This document shows, one piece after another, positions 7,156-12,044 of a stretch of DNA of 12,044 nt. The stretch is from CAVXYC01 sp046154735 (GTDB taxonomy: Bacteria; Chloroflexota; UBA6077; JACCZL01). Every line of letters starts with the position of its first letter. The stretch's first letter is position 1. Below the pieces are notes generated by a model. That model saw only the letters and a program-made list of their open reading frames with translations, was not told where the DNA came from and made no database searches. Both the position numbers and the translations under genes were made by a program. Where the stretch lies: contig JBJXFJ010000188.1 of assembly GCA_046154735.1 (NCBI GenBank), forward strand, positions 1-12,044. Reading direction: 5' to 3'.

Positions 7156-8966
7156 CATTTCTCGCTCCCGCGGCGGCTCTCGCCCTTCTGGCGATTCCGG
7201 TGATCATCCTCATCCACTATCTCCGCGGAAGTCGACGCCGCCTGCGGGTGCCAAGTGTAGAGCTCTGGCAGGGACTTGCCCCAGGACTGACCGCCCGAAA
7301 TCGGGTGAAGCGCCCCCCACTCAGCCTGCTGCTGCTCCTCCAGATACTCATTGGTCTTGGGCTCGCACTGGCTCTGATGCGTCCGGCTCGTGAAGGTGAC
7401 ACCCTACGACACCTGGGGTTAGTGATTGACGCATCGGCCAGCATGCAGGCCTCTGACGTGGGCCAGAGTCGCTTTGAAGCCGCCCGCCAGGCCGCACTTT
7501 CACGGATCAACTCGCTGGCGCCCACGGACCAAGTCACCCTGGTGCGCGGAGGCTACAAACCCACCGTAGAGTTCGCGGGGCCCGCGAAGGACGCGGAGCC
7601 TGCAGTGAAAGGGCTCAAGGCCGGCGCAAGCCCAGCGCGCCTGGATGACGCCGTCATGCGTGCCGCGTTGGAGCTTTCCAGAACTGAGGATCTCAGGGGT
7701 GAAATCTTGGTGTTTACCGATGCCGCCACAGATACCTCAACACAGATGAATCCCGGTCGATTCCCTCTGGAAGTCGTGACTCTGGCCGGAACGGGCGGCA
7801 ATCAGGCTATCACTGATCTTTCTGCCCGAATCGAGCCCGGCGCTCGCGCCATTGACGTCTTCGCCGAGATTTCCAATTATGAAGCGCGCCCAGTTCGAAC
7901 GTCGGTGCAGTTACTGGCCGATGATCTCCCGTTACCTCTTCGGCAGATTGACCTTCCGGCGAATGGCCGAGTTCCCCTGGCACTGTCCGTGCCGTTGGAG
8001 TCAGCGCGCATCACGGCTCGTCTAAGCGTGCGCGATGCCCTCCCACTTGATGATATCGCCGAAGTAGCCCTGCCCAGTGTTCGGCCGCGCTCGATCATGC
8101 TGGTGTCCCGGGGCAGCTCTGCGTTGGAGCGCGCACTGCGGGCCATCCCCGGTGCCCGCGTTCTGACCGCGACGCCGGAAGATTCCGCAAATGCCGCCGC
8201 GGACCTGACAGTGTTTGATGGAGTGTCCCCAAAATCCCTACCGTCCGGCGCGATCCTGCTGGTACATCCACCGGGGGATAACGGCATCGTGCAGGTCACC
8301 GGCGATCTGCGGTTACCACCAATCACCACGGTTGACACGACGCACCCATTGCTCAATGGAGTGGACGTAACAGCCCTTCGTTTTATGCGTGCGGACCGCA
8401 TAACGGCGCCTGCGTGGGGACATACCGTTCTCGGCAGCCCCCGCGGCCCACTGATAGTGGAAGGTGTGCGCGCAGGGCAGCCGATAGCGATCTTTGCCTT
8501 CGACCCCGTGGCAAGTGGATTCGAAAAATCCATTGGATTCCCCGTCCTGGTAGCAAATACCGTCTCGTCAACGCTTGCCCGGGTCAGCGGACCCTCCCTG
8601 CGTCCCGGGCAGGTGGTCAGCGTGCCTGCCCCGTCCGACAGCCAACCATCGATCGTGATTCGGCCCGATGGTCAGCGCGAAACGCTGTCATCGGCCGGCC
8701 CCGGGGCACGCTTTGACAACACCGATCAGATTGGACGCTACAGCGTGCTAGATGCAGCAACGCAACGTACCGCGCGGACGTTCTCGGTGAGCCTCTTAAA
8801 CGGCGGAGAATCCAACATTGCGCCGCGCGCGTTCCCCAGGCCACCCGCTTTCGCGATTGACGAGTCAGGACTACGGCGGCTCGCAATGGAATGGTGGTGG
8901 CCCCTGGTCGCCATTGGCATCGGCCTGCTGGCCTTTGAGTGGCTCGTCTTCGCGAGACGCGGATGA
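7152..8966 (+). CDS. BatA-like membrane protein with VWA domain
   Basis: Predicted inner-membrane protein of 604 residues. The N-terminus (MTFLAPAAALALLAIPVIIL...) is a BatA-type (aerotolerance regulator N-terminal) helix followed by a basic stretch and the family-like VPSVELW. A second helix lies at about 56-76. A periplasmic or extracytoplasmic VWA domain follows, with MIDAS Asp93-Ser95-Ser97 (DASAS) and a later FTDAATD. A beta-rich middle region leads to a Rossmann-like, GATase-reminiscent part (about 310-460). A final helix near the C-terminus (WWWPLVAIGIGLLAFEWLVF) ends in RRG. Start ATG 7152 overlaps the previous stop as ATGA, with GGTGG 4 nt upstream. A TTG at 7137 in the same frame is less likely. 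VWA MIDAS sites typically bind Mg2+ and a partner acidic residue. Its role is probably as a structural member of the MoxR-dependent complex. Confidence 0.88.
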   Translation: MTFLAPAAALALLAIPVIILIHYLRGSRRRLRVPSVELWQGLAPGLTARNRVKRPPLSLLLLLQILIGLGLALALMRPAREGDTLRHLGLVIDASASMQASDVGQSRFEAARQAALSRINSLAPTDQVTLVRGGYKPTVEFAGPAKDAEPAVKGLKAGASPARLDDAVMRAALELSRTEDLRGEILVFTDAATDTSTQMNPGRFPLEVVTLAGTGGNQAITDLSARIEPGARAIDVFAEISNYEARPVRTSVQLLADDLPLPLRQIDLPANGRVPLALSVPLESARITARLSVRDALPLDDIAEVALPSVRPRSIMLVSRGSSALERALRAIPGARVLTATPEDSANAAADLTVFDGVSPKSLPSGAILLVHPPGDNGIVQVTGDLRLPPITTVDTTHPLLNGVDVTALRFMRADRITAPAWGHTVLGSPRGPLIVEGVRAGQPIAIFAFDPVASGFEKSIGFPVLVANTVSSTLARVSGPSLRPGQVVSVPAPSDSQPSIVIRPDGQRETLSSAGPGARFDNTDQIGRYSVLDAATQRTARTFSVSLLNGGESNIAPRAFPRPPAFAIDESGLRRLAMEWWWPLVAIGIGLLAFEWLVFARRG

Positions 8967-9031
8967 ATCTTCTGACGGCGCTCTGTCGCTCGCAGGTCGT
9001 GGGATTTCAGCCGCACCGGCCCAAGACATGA
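8963..9031 (+). CDS. 22-codon mini-ORF bridging two genes, possible translational coupler
   Basis: ATG 8963 overlaps the stop of the BatA-like gene (ATGA 8963-8966). The frame, MNLLTALCRSQVVGFQPHRPKT, ends at TGA 9029-9031, which overlaps the start of the large VWA gene (ATGA 9028-9031). Every other junction from 5183 to 8966 is also a 4-nt overlap. The mini-ORF therefore fills what would be a 61-nt gap and could keep ribosomes coupled. No Shine-Dalgarno sequence of its own is visible. The peptide itself need not be functional, and the arrangement could be chance. Confidence 0.35.
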   Translation: MNLLTALCRSQVVGFQPHRPKT

Positions 9032-11589
9032 CGAACTTTTTCGGCATTACCTTTCAGCAACCTGCCCTCCTGTTGCTCATCCTCATTGTGCCACTGCTCT
9101 GGCGCGTGGCCGGCCCCCGTTTGCGCAGCGTGCCGCCAGGGCAGCGACGCGCCGCGAAGGTCACACGGTCGCTGGTGCTGATGCTCCTTGTGGCCGCGCT
9201 GGCAGAGCCGAGGTTGCAACTGCATCCGACGTCACTTCAGCTCATCTACGCGTTCGACGAGTCCAGCAGCCTCAGCGCCGAGCAGCGAGCCTGGTTCCAG
9301 CGTTGGGCAGCAGAGGCACAGGAACCGATTCAGCCTGAAGATCGTCTCGCATCGATCTCCTTCAGTCGATCAACTCATCTCGGCTCGCCCTCCGAGCAGA
9401 AACTCAGCGAAGATAAGGATCGTTCCAACCTTGAGTCGGCCTTGCGCGTAGCCTCGGCTTTACTACCCAGCCAGGGCGCTCGCCACGTGGTGTTCATGAC
9501 CGACGGTTGGGAAACCGAGGGCCACGTCCAACAGTCCGAGGCGCTCACCGACGGAATGACCATTCACCACGTGGTACCCCCGCTGCCAGATTCCACGGAT
9601 GCTTCTATTCGATCCGTGGAGGTGCCGTCTCATACCCGAGTGGGAGAGCCGCTGGGCGCATCCGTCACCGTGGACAGTCTGACCGAGACCGAGGCAAGCC
9701 TGCGCGTCTGGCTGGATGACCGACTTGTCGCGGAGCAGGTTGTGGCACTGAACGCGGGCGCCAACCTGCTCAGCGTGACCCCCGTCCTCAGAAGCGTCGG
9801 CTTCCACACGATCCGCGCTGAAATCAACATTCCGAGCGACAGTCGGGCCGAGAACAACGGGGCCGCGGCCACCACGATAACCAAGGATGCGGGCAGAGTG
9901 CTTGTAATCGAGGAGCGCGCTGGCGAAGGACGGGAGATGGCCCGTGTTCTGACGGAGTCAGGTGTGGAAGTTGAGATCCAGCCCGTCAGTGCTATCCCAA
10001 CAAGCGTCAACACGTTGCGTCAGTTCGAGGCCATTGTCCTGGCCAATGTGCCCGCCACAACCCTCGCCCTCGATCAGTTCCGGACATTACAGATCTTTGT
10101 TCAGGATCTCGGCCGCGGACTGGTAGTGACCGGCGGACAGCGCGCTTTTGGACCGGGGGGCTATGAGGGCACCATTATGGATGAGATGCTCCCGGTAAGC
10201 TCCACTCCGCCTTCACGACGCCGTCAAGGAAGCGTGGCACTCATGCTCGTGATCGACAAATCTGGCAGCATGGACCTCTTCCGTAGTGACGTGTCCAAAA
10301 TGACGATGGCCCGTGAGGCCGCGATTCAGGCGACGGATCTCCTCCAGGTGGACGACATGCTGGGCGTCCTGGCCTTTGACAGCCGCAACCAATGGGTTGT
10401 TCCGATGGCCCGACTGCGTACGCCAGATGACTTGAAGCAGGCTCAGGCAAAGATTTCTGGAATTCAAGCAGACGGGGGCACCACAATTTACCCTGCTCTC
10501 GAAGCCGCCTATGAGGCGATCGCACCGGTGGACGCCCGCCTCAAACACATCGTGCTGCTTACCGATGGACAATCGTTCAATGCCGACTATGCCGGGCTCA
10601 TTCAACGCATGCGGCCTCGCGAGATCACCCTCTCCACGGTTGCAGTCGGCTCAGATTCTGACACCAAATTGCTGACCCTGCTCGCAAGCATTGGCGAAGG
10701 CCGCTATTACTTCACCGAACGGAGCTCGGAAATCCCGCGCATTGCGAGCAAGGAAGCCAACATCCTGACCCGGAACGCAACTGTGGAAGGGGACGTTTCC
10801 GTGCTGGCCGGCGAGCCCAGCCCGGTCCTGCGCGGCATTTCACCGAATCTCCCCGCGCTCACTGGTTACATTGGGACGACACCTCGTCCGCGCGCCGTCA
10901 CAGCGCTGGGCACCGATCGAGGCGACCCGCTGCTCGCTCACTGGCAATACGGGCTGGGGCGAGTGGTGGCCTGGACGTCCGATGCTCGTGGACTATGGAG
11001 TAATGCCTGGATCGACTCAGGTGAAGCATCTCGCGTCTGGACACAAGCAGTCCGCTGGTCAATGCCTGAGCCACAGCGACCGGAGCTCAAGGTGAGCGCC
11101 ACGGTTGACGGTCCATGGGTCACGCTCCATGCGGAGAGCATCCGTGATGATGGCACCTTTGCCGATCTCCAGGACACCCGAGCCACCGTGGTAACCCCTG
11201 CCGGTGACGCGGTGGAAGCCCGACTTCCGCAGCGGGGGCCAGGAGTATACGAGCTGCGCACAGAGGCCCCGGGGCCGGGAATCTACCGGGTGCTGTTTGC
11301 CCAATACGAGAACGGGCGGGTGGCACGCGATGAGGTGACTGGCTTCGTAGTGCTTCCGGGTCCTGAATCTCGCGGCATTGGTGTCAACCAAGAGCTGCTC
11401 AACCAGCTCGCCGCGCGCACCGGAGGACGGGCGCTCAAGGATCCGTCCGAGATTCAATTACTTGCACGCTCCAGCGTGGATCGGGCTGAGCCGCTGTGGC
11501 CATGGCTTGTGGGCAGTGCACTGGTACTTCTACCCTTGGATATCGCCATTCGGCGCATGCGCTGGCCGTGGTTCTCTCGCGGCCGCTAG
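9028..11589 (+). CDS. Large membrane protein with two VWA-type domains and a GATase-like domain
   Basis: Predicted inner-membrane protein of 853 residues. Two N-terminal helices (about 12-25 and 47-59) are followed by a first VWA-like domain with MIDAS Asp77-Ser79-Ser81 (DESSS) and FMTDGWE. A beta-sandwich-like segment comes next (about 190-285). A Rossmann/GATase1-like domain follows (about 290-395, with VVTGGQRAFGPGGYEG). A second, canonical VWA has MIDAS Asp410 in VIDKSGSMD, the Thr motif DGGTTIYPAL and LLTDGQS. A C-terminal beta region leads to a last helix (LWPWLVGSALVLLPLDIAI) and a basic tail. ATG 9028 is chosen because the residues after it (MTNFFGITFQQPALLLL) match the usual N-terminus of this class. 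The open frame continues upstream to ATG 8818 inside the BatA-like gene but reads as a shadow there. It is the last gene of the operon and probably the scaffold partner of MoxR and DUF58. Confidence 0.88.
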   Translation: MTNFFGITFQQPALLLLILIVPLLWRVAGPRLRSVPPGQRRAAKVTRSLVLMLLVAALAEPRLQLHPTSLQLIYAFDESSSLSAEQRAWFQRWAAEAQEPIQPEDRLASISFSRSTHLGSPSEQKLSEDKDRSNLESALRVASALLPSQGARHVVFMTDGWETEGHVQQSEALTDGMTIHHVVPPLPDSTDASIRSVEVPSHTRVGEPLGASVTVDSLTETEASLRVWLDDRLVAEQVVALNAGANLLSVTPVLRSVGFHTIRAEINIPSDSRAENNGAAATTITKDAGRVLVIEERAGEGREMARVLTESGVEVEIQPVSAIPTSVNTLRQFEAIVLANVPATTLALDQFRTLQIFVQDLGRGLVVTGGQRAFGPGGYEGTIMDEMLPVSSTPPSRRRQGSVALMLVIDKSGSMDLFRSDVSKMTMAREAAIQATDLLQVDDMLGVLAFDSRNQWVVPMARLRTPDDLKQAQAKISGIQADGGTTIYPALEAAYEAIAPVDARLKHIVLLTDGQSFNADYAGLIQRMRPREITLSTVAVGSDSDTKLLTLLASIGEGRYYFTERSSEIPRIASKEANILTRNATVEGDVSVLAGEPSPVLRGISPNLPALTGYIGTTPRPRAVTALGTDRGDPLLAHWQYGLGRVVAWTSDARGLWSNAWIDSGEASRVWTQAVRWSMPEPQRPELKVSATVDGPWVTLHAESIRDDGTFADLQDTRATVVTPAGDAVEARLPQRGPGVYELRTEAPGPGIYRVLFAQYENGRVARDEVTGFVVLPGPESRGIGVNQELLNQLAARTGGRALKDPSEIQLLARSSVDRAEPLWPWLVGSALVLLPLDIAIRRMRWPWFSRGR

Positions 11590-11597
11590 CAGGGAAG

Positions 11598-11623
11598 GCC
11601 GGATCACGGTTCCAGAATCCGGC
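11598..11623 (+). repeat. Small hairpin just after the operon
   Basis: GCCGGAT (11598-11604) and ATCCGGC (11617-11623) form a 7-bp stem with a 12-nt loop, starting 9 nt after the last stop codon. No T-tract follows, so it is not a classical intrinsic terminator. It could stabilise the 3' end of the mRNA or assist factor-dependent termination. Confidence 0.35.
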
Positions 11624-11697
11624 GTCTCCAGGGCCCAGCTAGCATGGTACTTGCATTCGGATGCACTGGAACAGAACGCGCGTGTCGACGGCGAAGA

Positions 11698-11815
11698 CCT
11701 CCGGGAGCGCGGCGGTCTTGTGCCCCCCGCCCGAGGATGCCCGTAACACTGGCGGATACACGGTCATTGGTGATACCTCGGGCGCGGGGCGCAAGACCGC
11801 CGCGCCACCGGGAGG
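11698..11815. repeat. 118-bp near-palindromic element (39/40-nt inverted arms)
   Basis: The left arm 11698-11736 and right arm 11776-11815 are inverted copies. By direct alignment 35 positions match, with four mismatches and one bulged base. An unbroken 14-bp core pairs GCGCGGCGGTCTTG (11707-11720) with its complement at 11792-11805. The spacer is 39 nt. It sits between the end of the plus operon and the convergent minus-strand gene. No coding frame across it is convincing. The size and symmetry fit a REP/MITE-like mobile palindrome or a structured RNA. It could also act as a bidirectional transcription barrier. No target-site duplication is obvious to me. Confidence 0.7.
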
Positions 11816-11837
11816 CTGATCCCTGATCCTGATGTCC

Positions 11838-11882
11838 GTGCGCCGGGGTGGCCTTCTGGGCCGGCGGGGGGTGCCGGTGCAC
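11838..11882. repeat. GC-rich hairpin next to the large palindrome
   Basis: GTGCGCCGG (11838-11846) pairs with CCGGTGCAC (11874-11882) at 8 of 9 positions. A further GGCC...GGCC pairing is possible inside. It lies 22 nt to the right of the 118-bp palindrome and about 60 nt past the stop of the minus-strand gene. It may be part of the same repeat module or a 3'-end structure for that gene. No T-run follows on either strand. Confidence 0.35.
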
Positions 11883-11943
11883 AGTGACGGAAGGCTCCCT
11901 GATGGACCATCCGCCTACCCCAAACTCCGGTGATTGATCCGTT

Positions 11944-12044
11944 CTAAATCTGCCGCTTCACCAGGTAATAGGGGAGCTTGATGTACTCCTGGATCACGCG
12001 GATGCCTCGGTCCGGATCACGCCACCAGCCGTCCGTCTGATACT
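11944..12044 (-). CDS. C-terminal end of an unidentified protein, cut by the window edge
   Basis: Reading leftward from the right edge, 32 residues precede a TAG stop (11946-11944). They include GWWRDPDRGIRVIQEYIK and then LPYYLVKRQI. The composition (W, Y, D, P and charged residues in a regular pattern) is protein-like, and the other two minus frames close quickly. Only the tail is visible and I do not recognise the family. It converges on the plus-strand operon, separated by about 350 bp of hairpin-rich DNA. Confidence 0.55.
   Translation of the reverse strand, partial: YQTDGWWRDPDRGIRVIQEYIKLPYYLVKRQI

Noticed and set aside
6724..7158. 144-codon minus-strand frame opposite the DUF58 gene
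   Set aside because: No recognisable motif; a shadow of the DUF58 coding frame.
7877..8533. 218-codon open frame on the minus strand opposite the BatA-like gene
   Set aside because: Ser/Arg/Thr-rich composition typical of an antisense shadow in GC-rich DNA. The plus-strand gene has clear domains and helices.
8818..9027. N-terminal extension of the large VWA protein from ATG 8818
   Set aside because: It overlaps the C-terminal transmembrane helix coding of the BatA-like gene and reads as Ser/Gly/Arg-rich shadow. The family-like N-terminus begins at ATG 9028.
11604..11882. Open frames on both strands through the palindromic region
   Set aside because: Their mirrored Arg/Gly/Ala/Pro-rich translations come from the inverted repeat itself, and no start has a ribosome site.

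Overview
The window most resembles a GC-rich (about 60%) bacterium of the Chloroflexota. Three things suggest this: an L,D-transpeptidase of the SH3-plus-YkuD type with a YW...FG...SHGC signature, a neighbouring peptidase-MA-like gluzincin, and a T-box leader on an amino-acid gene. This assignment is inference from gene style, not from a marker gene.

Left end (1-744, minus strand): the N-terminal 144 residues of a threonine ammonia-lyase (ilvA-like), running off the window. Its leader is a complete T-box riboswitch (about 453-719) with an AUC (Ile) specifier, a canonical antiterminator and an intrinsic terminator. Uncharged tRNA-Ile should therefore switch on the committed enzyme of isoleucine synthesis. 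The divergent intergenic stretch up to 1080 holds a weak purine-rich inverted repeat and a good sigma70-type promoter (TTGAAC-16-GATAAT) facing right.

Centre (1081-11589, plus strand): seven genes in one direction with no visible terminator between them. They are a secreted L,D-transpeptidase, a membrane-anchored HExxH metallopeptidase (peptidase MA-like), a three-helix membrane protein with a long coiled-coil and low-complexity tail, a MoxR-type AAA+ ATPase, a DUF58 protein, a BatA-like membrane protein with a VWA domain, and an 853-residue membrane protein with two VWA-type MIDAS motifs flanking a GATase-like domain. Most junctions from 5183 onward are 4-nt ATGA/GTGA overlaps, which suggests translational coupling. 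At the last junction a 22-codon mini-ORF appears to bridge the chain. The layout is a MoxR/VWA 'chaperone' operon joined to two cell-wall-facing enzymes. My inference is that the ATPase and MIDAS proteins assemble or remodel an envelope complex related to peptidoglycan or secreted-protein processing.

Two consecutive genes (metallopeptidase and membrane protein) have no convincing ATG/GTG/TTG start where their proteins should begin. In both, an ATT codon sits where initiation would make sense.

Right end (11590-12044): a gene-poor convergent region with a striking 118-bp near-palindrome (two 39/40-nt arms), two further hairpins, and the C-terminal 32 codons of an unidentified minus-strand gene entering from the right edge.
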